Shown here: positions 6,470-14,064 of the stretch, one piece after another
How positions within the stretch are numbered: the stretch's first letter is position 1
Layout of the letters: the number at the start of each line of letters is the position of its first letter
Assembly (NCBI GenBank): GCA_937901915.1
Contig: CALGUD010000002.1
Span: 1 to 25,536 of the forward strand
DNA: 25,536 nt
Source of the DNA: an uncultured Flavobacteriaceae bacterium
GTDB lineage: Bacteria; Bacteroidota; Bacteroidia; Flavobacteriales; Flavobacteriaceae
Direction: 5' to 3'
The notes under the pieces: generated by a model
Database searches by the model: none
What the model was told of the DNA's origin: nothing
Seen by the model: only the letters and a program-made list of their open reading frames with translations
Program-made: the position numbers and the translations under genes

Positions 6470-6967
6470 ATGAACGGAATAGTTATTTGCATTAAAATTT
6501 ACAATTACATGTTCTTGTAAAGAAGTTGATAATGATATTCCTTTAAAATCAGCTTTTACCGGATAGCGTTTGTGATTTCTGTCAACCAAAACGGCGGTCT
6601 TAAATTTCTTAAGAGGTACGTTTAAGAAATGCCTGATCGCATAAATAAGAGTACCGCCTGAATTTAAAACATCATCTGCTAAAACAAGTGCTTTATTGGT
6701 ATATTCCTTTTCCGATAAGGATGTTGTTATTGAATTTAAGAGATTTTCTTTATCCATTTTAACCTCACACAGCGTTATTTTAATATCCGTTATATCACTT
6801 AAAGCTTGATACAATTTTTTTGCAAATTTTAATCCACCACCCGATATGCCGGCAATTATAATTTCGTTTTCATCAACAAATGTCTCATATACCTGGTATG
6901 CTATCCGCTTTATTTTATGTTCTATTTGCTCGTGATTTAATATTTTATTCTGTGTTGTAGTCATCAT
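6461..6967 (-). CDS. Phosphoribosyltransferase-family protein
   Basis: The protein has 168 residues and a type I PRTase fold. The PRPP-binding signature is LVLADDVLNSGGTL (94-107), with the pyrophosphate loop at ISGGGLKFA (41-49). The pattern is closest to PyrR/Hpt-like small PRTases, which move a phosphoribosyl group to a base or bind PRPP and nucleotides as regulators. The base cannot be told from the sequence. It starts with two consecutive ATG codons, the first overlapping the methyltransferase stop by one base, so it is the last gene of a coupled three-gene unit. Confidence 0.8.
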   Translation of the reverse strand: MMTTTQNKILNHEQIEHKIKRIAYQVYETFVDENEIIIAGISGGGLKFAKKLYQALSDITDIKITLCEVKMDKENLLNSITTSLSEKEYTNKALVLADDVLNSGGTLIYAIRHFLNVPLKKFKTAVLVDRNHKRYPVKADFKGISLSTSLQEHVIVNFNANNYSVHLA

Positions 6968-7560
6968 TACTTTTTTTCAAAGATAAAAAACAGTTCCTTT
7001 CCTTCTCTTGGTTTAATAGAATTATAACAAAGTTCAAAAACTTTTATTTTAAACAATGGTTCAAAATATACGAGGTATTCATTTTTACTCCCCCCAAATG
7101 GCGGTCCTTCTTCAGTAAGCGGAAAATTAAAAAATAAACCGGCTATTTTTCCATTTTTATTTAGCAGTTTGTGTACTTTTTGAGCATATTCCTTTCTGGC
7201 AGTCGGATTTAAAGCGCAAAAAAATGTTTGTTCTAAAATTAGGTCAAACTTCATGTTTAAATCAAAAAAATTACCTTCAATAAGCTGTTCATCCGGAAAT
7301 AACGGATACCTGGTTTTAAAGTTTTGTAAAGGGGATTTGGCAATATCTATGACATACACATTTTTGAATCCGTTTTTATAAAGATACTCAGCCTCATAAC
7401 TATTCCCGGCACCGGGGATCAAAATCCTGATGTTTTTATCTTCCAACTGATCAATATAAGTTTTAACGGGGGTAGATACGTATCCTATATCCCAGCCGGT
7501 AAGTTGTTGCCTGTATCTCTCTTCCCAATACTCTTTATTCAATTTCACCTGGGTCATCAT
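6967..7560 (-). CDS. TPMT-family SAM-dependent methyltransferase
   Basis: The class I methyltransferase has about 197 residues. It shows the thiopurine methyltransferase family pattern: an N-terminal YWEERYRQQLTGWDIGYVS stretch, SAM motif I ILIPGAGNSYEAEYL, EQTFFCALNP in the middle, and GPPFGGS before the last strands. Members methylate thiols, selenols or unknown small molecules; the native substrate is uncertain. The frame is open back to a TTG at 7575, but the ATG pair at 7560/7557 just before TQVKLNKEYW fits the family better. Either way the start lies inside the S4 gene, so translation is probably coupled. Confidence 0.82.
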   Translation of the reverse strand: MMTQVKLNKEYWEERYRQQLTGWDIGYVSTPVKTYIDQLEDKNIRILIPGAGNSYEAEYLYKNGFKNVYVIDIAKSPLQNFKTRYPLFPDEQLIEGNFFDLNMKFDLILEQTFFCALNPTARKEYAQKVHKLLNKNGKIAGLFFNFPLTEEGPPFGGSKNEYLVYFEPLFKIKVFELCYNSIKPREGKELFFIFEKK

Positions 7561-7918
7561 CAAAAAGTTCATCAATGTCTCTCCGGTCTTTTTTGGTAGG
7601 CCTGCCTTGTCCTTTTTTACGGTAATATTCTTTCGAATATTTCAGCAAATCAGCATGTTCGAAAGCTTCTTTTGGGGTTGTATCTTTCCTGTATATATCC
7701 ACAAGCTTAGCGCCAACCCGGTTGTTGGGTATATCGAGTACTGTAAGCTCATAATTTATCTGGTCTTTTCGCACTATAATTTTATCCATAGGGAACACCT
7801 CCCTGGAAGGTTTAACTACAATCTCGTTAACTCGTACATGTCCTTTTTTACATGCCTCTGTAGCTATGTTTCGGGTTTTATAATACCGGATACACCATAA
7901 ATATTTATCAATACGCAT
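7535..7918 (-). CDS. S4-domain RNA-binding protein, Hsp15/HslR-like
   Basis: The start chosen is ATG at 7918 (MRIDKYLWCIR), giving 127 residues. An upstream in-frame TTG at 7927 would add only three residues and is less likely. The S4 domain occupies about 1-70: RIDKYLWCIRYYKTR, then ACKKGHVRVNEIVVKPS. The C-terminal part is charged, with KKGQGRPTKKDRRD followed by an acidic tail. E. coli Hsp15 binds stalled 50S subunits that carry peptidyl-tRNA; a similar rescue role is likely but not proven. It heads the unit with the methyltransferase and PRTase. Confidence 0.87.
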   Translation of the reverse strand: MRIDKYLWCIRYYKTRNIATEACKKGHVRVNEIVVKPSREVFPMDKIIVRKDQINYELTVLDIPNNRVGAKLVDIYRKDTTPKEAFEHADLLKYSKEYYRKKGQGRPTKKDRRDIDELFDDDPGEIE

Positions 7919-7995
7919 AAGGGACAAAAAAAAACGTTAATGCTCTTAACAAAAATAGGAGAAAATACTATCTTGCGCACTCAAATTTAAGAAGA

Positions 7996-8949
7996 ATGAA
8001 AATAAATAATATTGCATATTTATTGGTAGCAAGTATTTTGATTTTAAGTTGTAAAAAAGATGATGATGGACCAACTACTATACCATTAAGGGACCACGAT
8101 GAAGTAGCCCTTGAAAATGATGCAGCAATTAAAGCATTTCTTGATACCCATTTTTATTATTTAGATGAAGATGAAGATCCCGATTTGGATACTAATGATA
8201 GAAATGAAATTGTAATTGATACTATAGCCGGAGTATATGCAGACAGAACCCCTTTAAGTGAACTGGCTGAGCTTAAAATTAAAACAATCACGGAGAATGA
8301 GGTTCCTCATAAACTCTATTACATTATAGTTAGGGAGGGTGAAGGAGAGAGGCCTTCATCATCTGCAAGGGTTTTTGTAAGATACAGGGGAACTAATTTA
8401 GAACGCGAGAGGTTTGATGCCAGTAATATTGCTATATCACTTAATTTATTGGGAGATAATACAGGGATAAGTGGAAACGAAGGGGTTGTAAGAGGTTTCA
8501 GGGAACTGGGAATGTTACTTAATGCCAGTACAGGATTTGAAGTTGATCCTGACAACTCAATTAACTGGAATGATGATTATGGTATGGGGATTGTAATTAT
8601 ACCCTCAGGGTTAGGTTATTTTAACCAGTCTATTGGAGGAAAAGCATATAACCCCTTGGTTTTCACGATGGATATGCTCCAGTTTGAAGAAGTAGATCAG
8701 GACTATTCAGTAGTTCAGAATAGTTATGTATATAGTCCCGATGGACTTACCAGTAATATGGAAGATATTGACGGCGACGGGTATCCGGAAAATGATGATA
8801 CCGATGGTGATGGCATACCTAACTATCTTGATCCTGATGATGACGGGGATGGAATACTAACTCTTTATGAATATGATGTAGATGGTGATGGAGTTCCGGA
8901 TGATACAGATGGTGATGGAATACCAAATTACCTGGATAAAGATAACTAA
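7996..8949 (+). CDS. Lipoprotein with FKBP-like domain and DxDGDG calcium-binding tail
   Basis: The protein has 317 residues. The signal peptide ends in the lipobox ILSC (Cys19) followed by KKDDD, a pattern that often sends lipoproteins to the outer membrane in this phylum. Residues about 105-235 follow the FKBP peptidyl-prolyl isomerase outline: VFVRYRG, ERFDAS, GVVRGFRELGMLL, IVIIPSGLGYFN, and NPLVFTMDMLQFE. Several active-site aromatics are not obvious, so isomerase activity is uncertain. Residues about 255-317 are acidic DxDGDG repeats like thrombospondin type 3 calcium loops. It probably assists folding at the cell envelope. No operon partner; a strong terminator follows. Confidence 0.8.
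   Translation: MKINNIAYLLVASILILSCKKDDDGPTTIPLRDHDEVALENDAAIKAFLDTHFYYLDEDEDPDLDTNDRNEIVIDTIAGVYADRTPLSELAELKIKTITENEVPHKLYYIIVREGEGERPSSSARVFVRYRGTNLERERFDASNIAISLNLLGDNTGISGNEGVVRGFRELGMLLNASTGFEVDPDNSINWNDDYGMGIVIIPSGLGYFNQSIGGKAYNPLVFTMDMLQFEEVDQDYSVVQNSYVYSPDGLTSNMEDIDGDGYPENDDTDGDGIPNYLDPDDDGDGILTLYEYDVDGDGVPDDTDGDGIPNYLDKDN
8761..8948 (+). repeat. Degenerate coding repeats encoding DxDGDG loops
   Basis: The 3' end of the lipoprotein gene repeats GATGGTGATGG-like units and encodes five DxDGDG or DDDGDG cores, two of them in the near-identical stretch DTDGDGIPNYLD. Such loops bind calcium in thrombospondin type 3 and related proteins. Confidence 0.75.
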
Positions 8950-9015
8950 TTAATAAGGATTCCTCGAGGCTATGCTTGAGGGGGAGATGTTATTTTCAAG
9001 AAATTATTCATTGAT

Positions 9016-9056
9016 AAAAAAAAGGCTGGTCTGAAAATTTCAGACCAGCCTTTTTT
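9016..9056. terminator. Strong bidirectional terminator
   Basis: AAAAAAGGCTGGTCTGAAA and TTTCAGACCAGCCTTTTTT form a near-perfect hairpin with A and T runs on the two sides. It serves both the lipoprotein gene from the left and the convergent beta-barrel gene from the right. A weaker hairpin CCTCGAG/CTTGAGG lies at 8962-8981 without a T run. Confidence 0.9.
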
Positions 9057-9073
9057 AACTTTAACATTCTCTT

Positions 9074-9670
9074 TTAAAGTTTAAAAGATAAACTAAATAT
9101 TAGTTGTGACGGCCTTGAGTCTAATCTTCCCTGAGAATCGGGGATTTCATCTATAATAAAATCGGCTTCATTTTTACTAAACCCTCTTTCATACCTAACA
9201 TCCAAACCAAAGTTTCCTAAGCTTACTGCAGCACCAATATTTAAACCAACAGAGAAATCACTTTTAATATCTTCAATTTCTGCATCCTCTAAATCGGTAT
9301 CAAGGATATATTGAAATGATGGGCCTGCAAAAACACTTAACGGGCCAATAATTTTATACCCCAGAAGTACTGGCATGTCCAGTTTACTCATGTCAAAATC
9401 AGCACCACCATATTCACTTTTGGTTTTGGTGTACACCAATTCCGGGCGTAAATAGATCTTTGGAAAATCTAATTTTCCAAATACACCCACATGATACCCC
9501 ACTTTAGAATCTGCCCCTTCGGTAATATCATCTGTGGCATCTGAAAATTCTACAATTAAATCACCATTTGAGTTGTAGTTTAAACCTGCTTTTAAGCCAA
9601 ACCCGGAATCACTTTGGGAAAAGCCTGCAAATGAAGAAAGCAGCAATACTGATAAAAATAAATTTTTCAT
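9074..9670 (-). CDS. Outer-membrane beta-barrel protein (porin-like family)
   Basis: The ATG at 9670 begins a classic signal peptide, MKNLFLSVLLLSSFAGFSQ, so it is preferred over the upstream TTG at 9694; the product has 198 residues. The mature part alternates polar and aromatic residues in amphipathic strands: GFGLKAGLNYN, GYHVGVFGKLDF, IYLRPELVYT, PVLLGYKIIGPLSVFAGPSF, VGLNIGAAVSL, LDVRYERGF. It ends in QLIFSLSFKL with a C-terminal hydrophobic residue. This resembles the eight-stranded OMP_b-brl families common in Bacteroidota. Function is not known. It lies 48 bases after the transketolase C-subunit, so it may share that transcript or have its own promoter. Confidence 0.85.
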   Translation of the reverse strand: MKNLFLSVLLLSSFAGFSQSDSGFGLKAGLNYNSNGDLIVEFSDATDDITEGADSKVGYHVGVFGKLDFPKIYLRPELVYTKTKSEYGGADFDMSKLDMPVLLGYKIIGPLSVFAGPSFQYILDTDLEDAEIEDIKSDFSVGLNIGAAVSLGNFGLDVRYERGFSKNEADFIIDEIPDSQGRLDSRPSQLIFSLSFKL

Positions 9671-9718
9671 GCTTTGAGTTTTATAGTTATACAATGCTAT
9701 AACGTATTGATAATTAAA

Positions 9719-10672
9719 TTATTTCCTTTTTAACACTTTCTCAACTGCAGCCACGATGGCTTTACTATCTAAACCGTATTTTTCCATTAATTGTGCAGGA
9801 GTACCGCTTTCACCAAAAGTATCATTAGTTGCAACAAATTCCTGCGGGGTAGGAGTGGTTGTGGCCAAAAGCCCTGAAATACTCTCTCCCAAACCTCCAA
9901 GGTAATTATGCTCTTCACAAGTCACAATACAGCCGGTTTTAGCTACTGATTTTAAGATTGCATCTTTATCCAGGGGTTTTATGGTATGAATATTAATAAT
10001 CTCGGCAGAAATACCTTTTGCCTCTAATGCTTCACCAGCCTGAATAGCTTCCCACACCAAATGTCCGGTAGCGACAATAGTTACATCAGTACCTTCATTA
10101 AGCATAATAGCTTTTCCGATCTCAAATTTTTGGTCAGCAGGGGTAAATATAGGAATAACAGGCCTTCCAAAACGTAAATAAACAGGCCCCTCGTAATCTG
10201 CAATTGCAATTGTAGCAGCTTTGGTTTGATTATAATCACACGGGTTAATTACAACCATGCCAGGGAGCATTTTCATGAGTCCGAGGTCTTCCAGTATCTG
10301 ATGAGTTGCCCCGTCTTCACCTAAAGTAACCCCTGCATGCGATGCACATATTTTCACATTTTTATTTGAATAAGCAATAGACTGCCTGATCTGATCATAA
10401 ACCCTACCTGTAGAAAAGTTTGCAAATGTACCCGTAAAAGGTATTTTTCCTCCTATTGTAAGTCCGGCTGCAATACCCATCATATTAGCTTCGGCTATAC
10501 CAACCTGGAAGAACCGCTCAGGATTTTCATCAATAAAATCCTGCATTTTTAAAGATCCTACAAGGTCTGCACACAATGCTACAACGTTCGGATTCTTGCG
10601 CCCCAACTCCGTTAAGCCGTCGCCAAACCCACTCCGGGTATCTTTTTTTTCTGTGTATGTATATTTTTTCAT
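9719..10672 (-). CDS. Transketolase, C-terminal subunit
   Basis: The protein has 317 residues and covers the pyrimidine-binding and C-terminal domains of transketolase. The catalytic glutamate that activates thiamine diphosphate is in VGIAEANMMGIAAGL (E61). The region CASHAGVTLGEDGATHQILED follows, then a C-terminal domain with TCEEHNYLGGLGESIS. It works with the N-terminal subunit encoded 80 bases upstream to move two-carbon ketol units in the non-oxidative pentose phosphate pathway. Split transketolases are common in Bacteroidota and archaea. No frameshift remnant joins the two genes, so the split looks ancestral, not a recent break. Confidence 0.92.
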   Translation of the reverse strand: MKKYTYTEKKDTRSGFGDGLTELGRKNPNVVALCADLVGSLKMQDFIDENPERFFQVGIAEANMMGIAAGLTIGGKIPFTGTFANFSTGRVYDQIRQSIAYSNKNVKICASHAGVTLGEDGATHQILEDLGLMKMLPGMVVINPCDYNQTKAATIAIADYEGPVYLRFGRPVIPIFTPADQKFEIGKAIMLNEGTDVTIVATGHLVWEAIQAGEALEAKGISAEIINIHTIKPLDKDAILKSVAKTGCIVTCEEHNYLGGLGESISGLLATTTPTPQEFVATNDTFGESGTPAQLMEKYGLDSKAIVAAVEKVLKRK

Positions 10673-10736
10673 TTTAGCTTTTAAATTTATTATCTATACT
10701 GATAGATTAACTCTTTTTAATTATCCTTTCTCCTTT

Positions 10737-10752
10737 AAAAACTCCGAAGAGC
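10737..10752 (-). terminator. Possible weak attenuator between the transketolase genes
   Basis: On the minus strand GCTC-TTCG-GAGT, a C(UUCG)G tetraloop hairpin of four pairs including one G-U, starts right after the N-subunit stop and is followed by five T. It is short for a full terminator, but could lower expression of the second gene or protect the 3' end. Confidence 0.25.
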
Positions 10753-11598
10753 CTAATAATCACCTAAGGTTTCCGGGTTTTGAGCTAATGCTTTTTCTAA
10801 CTGTTCGTCATTTGGTGCTTTTCCGTGCCATGCATGCGTATGCATCATAAAATCTACACCATGCCCCATGGTTGTATGTAACAATACGCAAACTGGCTTT
10901 CTTTTTCCAGTAAGGGTTTTAGCTTCATTTAAACCTTTAATAACAATTTCCAGGTCATTTCCGGGTATGATTTCTAATACTTCCCATCCAAAAGCTACGA
11001 ATTTTTCTTTTATATTACCCATATAGAGTACTTCATCAGTAGGGCCATCAATTTGCTGGCCGTTTAAGTCTATCGTAGCAATGAGGTTATCAACATTTTT
11101 TGCTGCAGCATACATTATTGCTTCCCAATTTTGTCCTTCCTGGAGTTCCCCATCACCATGCAGACTATAAACAAGATGGTTATCTTTATTTAGTTTTTTT
11201 GCCTGTGCAGCTCCAATGGCTACAGACATTCCTTGTCCTAATGAGCCTGATGCAACTCTTACTCCTGGCAAACCTTCATGAGTAGTTGGATGCCCCTGTA
11301 AACGGGAATCAATCAATCGGAACGTATTAAGTTCTTCAATTGGAAAATATCCTCTTCTTGCCAGAACACTATAGAAAACAGGCGAAATATGTCCGTTAGA
11401 CAGGAAGAAGAGGTCTTCGCCAATACCATCCATATCAAATCCCTCCTTTAAGTCCATTATTTCATTATACAGGGCTACGAAAAATTCTGTACATCCTAAA
11501 GAACCTCCGGGGTGTCCTGAGTTTACCTTGTGAACCATTCGCAATATATCCCTGCGAACTTGCATCACCAAATCATTTAATTGTTGATTGTTTGACAT
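10753..11598 (-). CDS. Transketolase, N-terminal subunit
   Basis: The protein has 281 residues and covers the pyrophosphate-binding domain. The thiamine diphosphate/Mg site is H147-GDG (148-150), with the following DLNG (N179) making the GDGx~28N motif. The histidines SGHPGGSLG (29 onward), SNGHISP and QGHPTTHEG are typical of transketolase. It pairs with the downstream C-terminal subunit to make one active site. A textbook promoter lies immediately upstream. Confidence 0.92.
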   Translation of the reverse strand: MSNNQQLNDLVMQVRRDILRMVHKVNSGHPGGSLGCTEFFVALYNEIMDLKEGFDMDGIGEDLFFLSNGHISPVFYSVLARRGYFPIEELNTFRLIDSRLQGHPTTHEGLPGVRVASGSLGQGMSVAIGAAQAKKLNKDNHLVYSLHGDGELQEGQNWEAIMYAAAKNVDNLIATIDLNGQQIDGPTDEVLYMGNIKEKFVAFGWEVLEIIPGNDLEIVIKGLNEAKTLTGKRKPVCVLLHTTMGHGVDFMMHTHAWHGKAPNDEQLEKALAQNPETLGDY

Positions 11599-11625
11599 CT
11601 TTTTCTATTAAAAATTAATTTTGCT

Positions 11626-11656
11626 CAAAAATAGTTTTTTATTGTAGTGATTCAAA
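11626..11656 (-). promoter_or_regulatory. Promoter of the transketolase operon
   Basis: On the minus strand TTTG (11656-11653) is followed after exactly 19 bases by TATTTTTG (11633-11626), a full match to the Bacteroidota consensus TTTG-N19-TAnnTTTG. Confidence 0.8.
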
Positions 11657-11739
11657 GCTAAAGTACCAATTTATAACGTTTTCGTAATAATTAGTATTTT
11701 TTTAGATTTTGATTAGGCAGTATATAGAATCGAGTTACT

Positions 11740-11747
11740 TATCTTTG
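11740..11747 (+). promoter_or_regulatory. Candidate -7 box for the tgt operon
   Basis: TATCTTTG fits TAnnTTTG. No TTTG stands at the ideal distance; TTAG at 11713-11716 gives 23 bases. The leader would be about 105 bases and contains the palindrome ATGAAAATTTTCAT (11813-11826). Confidence 0.35.
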
Positions 11748-11812
11748 CCAGTTCATGTAAAATTTAAGAATGAATGTGCATCTTAAGAGCTTTAAGGCCA
11801 ATAGATATAAAT

Positions 11813-11863
11813 ATGAAAATTTTCATCTGTCTTAATAATCACATTAAAAAATCCGACAAATGA
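11813..11863 (+). other. Possible 16-codon upstream reading frame overlapping the tgt start
   Basis: The frame MKIFICLNNHIKKSDK starts at ATG 11813, inside a 14-base palindrome, and stops at TGA 11861-11863, so its stop overlaps the tgt ATG as ATGA. This geometry fits translational coupling or a leader peptide, but a frame this short can arise by chance. Confidence 0.2.
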
Positions 11864-12990
11864 AATTTGAGCTAGAAAGCACAGATAAATTAAGCAAAGC
11901 CAGGGCAGGTAAAATTACTACAGATCATGGGGTTATCGAAACCCCTATATTTATGCCTGTCGGTACAGTAGCTTCTGTTAAAGGAGTGCATCAACGTGAG
12001 CTTAAGGAGGATATAAATCCTGATATTATTTTAGGAAATACCTATCATTTGTATCTAAGGCCGACAATCGATATTTTAGAAAGAGCCGGCGGACTTCATA
12101 AATTCATGAACTGGGACAGGAATATTTTAACCGATAGTGGGGGTTACCAGGTGTATTCACTCTCAGCAAACAGAAAAATAAAAGAAGAGGGAGTAAAATT
12201 TAAAAGTCATATTGATGGCTCTTATCATGTTTTTACCCCCGAAAATGTGATGGAAATTCAGCGTTCAATTGGCGCAGATATTATAATGGCTTTTGATGAG
12301 TGTACACCGTATCCATGTGATTATGAATATGCAAAAAGATCGATGCATATGACCCACAGGTGGCTGGACAGGTGTATAAAGCACTTCAACAAAACCCAAC
12401 CTAAATACGGATATGAGCAAGCACTTTTTCCTATAGTTCAGGGTTCTACCTTTAAGGATTTAAGATTACAGTCGGCCGAGTATATAGCAAACGCAGGGGC
12501 CGTAGGAAATGCAATTGGAGGCCTGTCTGTGGGTGAGCCTGCAGAAGAAATGTATGCAATGACAGAAGTGGTTTGCAGCATACTTCCGGAAGATAAACCC
12601 AGGTATTTAATGGGTGTGGGCACTCCAATAAATATTCTTGAAAATATTTCGTTAGGGATTGATATGTTTGATTGTGTTATGCCTACAAGAAATGCACGTA
12701 ATGGAATGCTCTTTACAGCTCACGGGACCATCAATATTAAAAATAAAAAATGGGAAGACGATTTTTCTCCTATTGACGAAATGGATATAACCTATGTTGA
12801 TACCTACTATACTAAAGCCTATTTAAGGCATCTCTTTGCAGCTAACGAATATTTAGGAAAGCAAATAGCCACTATTCATAACCTTGGGTTTTATATGTGG
12901 TTGGTTCGTGAAGCCAGAAAGCATATATTAGCAGGTGATTTTTATGAGTGGAAAAAGAATATGGTAAAACAAATGGATAAAAGGCTATAG
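11860..12990 (+). CDS. tgt: tRNA-guanine transglycosylase (queuine tRNA-ribosyltransferase)
   Basis: The protein has 376 residues, normal for bacterial Tgt. It replaces guanine 34 of GUN-anticodon tRNAs with preQ1 on the route to queuosine. The catalytic aspartates are both present: D92 in TDSGGYQVYSL and the nucleophile D271 in MFDCVMPTRNARNG. The substrate-binding GGLSVGEP is intact. Oddly, the C-terminal zinc site is lost: where zinc-type Tgt has CxCxxC, this has D309-x-T311-x-x-D314 in the run MDITYVDTYYTKAYLRHL, and the region has no cysteine, although the usual histidine remains (H340 in TIHNLGFY). The stop is directly followed by the ATG of the permease gene, without a spacer. Confidence 0.95.
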   Translation: MKFELESTDKLSKARAGKITTDHGVIETPIFMPVGTVASVKGVHQRELKEDINPDIILGNTYHLYLRPTIDILERAGGLHKFMNWDRNILTDSGGYQVYSLSANRKIKEEGVKFKSHIDGSYHVFTPENVMEIQRSIGADIIMAFDECTPYPCDYEYAKRSMHMTHRWLDRCIKHFNKTQPKYGYEQALFPIVQGSTFKDLRLQSAEYIANAGAVGNAIGGLSVGEPAEEMYAMTEVVCSILPEDKPRYLMGVGTPINILENISLGIDMFDCVMPTRNARNGMLFTAHGTINIKNKKWEDDFSPIDEMDITYVDTYYTKAYLRHLFAANEYLGKQIATIHNLGFYMWLVREARKHILAGDFYEWKKNMVKQMDKRL

Positions 12991-14064
12991 ATGAAAATCA
13001 TAGACTGGTACATACTTAAGAGATATCTCGTTACATTTTTTGTAATGATCATTATGTTTGTCCCCATAGGTATTTTAATTAATCTTGCAGAAAAGATTGA
13101 TAAAATGAAAGATCGTGAAGCACCAATTGGTGAAATACTCCTTTTCTATCTGGATTTTACATTTTATTTTGCAAATCTTCTTTTTCCAATTTTCCTTTTT
13201 TTATCTATCATTTGGTTTACATCAAAACTTGCAAACAATACAGAAGTAATAGCCATTCTCAGTTCGGGGATATCGTTCAGGAGATTTTTAAGACCTTATT
13301 TTATCGGCGCAAGTATAATCGCTGTACTGGCTTTTGTTATGGGAATGTTTATTGTCCCTGCTGCTAGTAAAGGCTACAATGAATTTAATTATAAATACCT
13401 AAGCAGTAAAAAAATTATAGAGACCAACAACATTTACAATAAAGTAAATGATAACGATTACATTTATGTGAGTAGTTTTGACCCAAAAAACAAAATTGGT
13501 TATGATTTTATGTATGAACACTTTGTAGATAATGAATTAAAATGGAAAATTCATTCAAGGAATATACGGTGGGTTGAACAAGATAGTGTATACAGACTCG
13601 CTTCTTATGTAAAAAGGACCATAGGCGTGGGTGATGATATTCTACAAACAGAAAGAAGTTATGATACCATTTTTAACTTCAGGATAGAAGATCTTACCCC
13701 TGTATCCTATGTGGCGGAAACTAAAAACCTTTTTGAACTTAATGAGTTTATTGAAAATGAACAAAGAAAAGGGTCTCCAAATGTTAGCAGATATCTTGTA
13801 GTAAAATATAAAAGATGGGCTTTGCCTGTTACAGCTTTTATACTTACTATAATTGCAGTAGCAGTTTCTTCCAAAAAAAGAAGGGGAGGCATGGGTGTAA
13901 ACCTGGCACTGGGGATAGGCCTTGCCTTTTTGTATATTTTCTTTGATAAAGTATTTGGTACTATGGCACAACAAGCTAATTTTTCACCTCTGATGGCTGT
14001 AATAGTACCCAATTTGTTTTTCGGGGTATTAGCTGTTTATCTGCTTAATAATGCTAAACGATAA
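12991..14064 (+). CDS. LptF/LptG (YjgP/YjgQ) family permease
   Basis: The inner-membrane protein has 357 residues. Hydrophobic segments lie at about 12-35, 50-80 and 100-122 at the N-terminus and about 275-350 at the C-terminus, with a periplasmic domain of about 150 residues between. This is the layout of LptF and LptG, which with LptB form the ABC transporter that extracts lipopolysaccharide from the inner membrane. The opening MKIIDWYILKRYLVTF is typical. The sequence alone does not tell whether it acts as LptF or LptG. It abuts tgt (TAG then ATG) and overlaps the next gene by 14 bases. Confidence 0.87.
   Translation: MKIIDWYILKRYLVTFFVMIIMFVPIGILINLAEKIDKMKDREAPIGEILLFYLDFTFYFANLLFPIFLFLSIIWFTSKLANNTEVIAILSSGISFRRFLRPYFIGASIIAVLAFVMGMFIVPAASKGYNEFNYKYLSSKKIIETNNIYNKVNDNDYIYVSSFDPKNKIGYDFMYEHFVDNELKWKIHSRNIRWVEQDSVYRLASYVKRTIGVGDDILQTERSYDTIFNFRIEDLTPVSYVAETKNLFELNEFIENEQRKGSPNVSRYLVVKYKRWALPVTAFILTIIAVAVSSKKRRGGMGVNLALGIGLAFLYIFFDKVFGTMAQQANFSPLMAVIVPNLFFGVLAVYLLNNAKR

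Noticed and set aside
8761..8948. Type IX secretion C-terminal sorting domain on the lipoprotein
   Set aside because: The protein ends right after its acidic repeats, with no beta-sandwich sorting domain and no KxxK-type end; the lipobox points to lipidation instead.
8962..8981. Main terminator for the lipoprotein gene
   Set aside because: The small CCTCGAG/CTTGAGG hairpin has no T run, while a far stronger two-way terminator lies 35 bases further on.
9719..11598. Transketolase broken by a frameshift
   Set aside because: Each half has its own start, the gap is 80 bases with no homologous remnant, and the split form is normal in Bacteroidota.
11748..11859. Possible preQ1 riboswitch in the tgt leader
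   Set aside because: No C-rich pseudoknot aptamer pattern was visible, and the gene downstream uses preQ1 rather than making it. Only a short palindrome is present.
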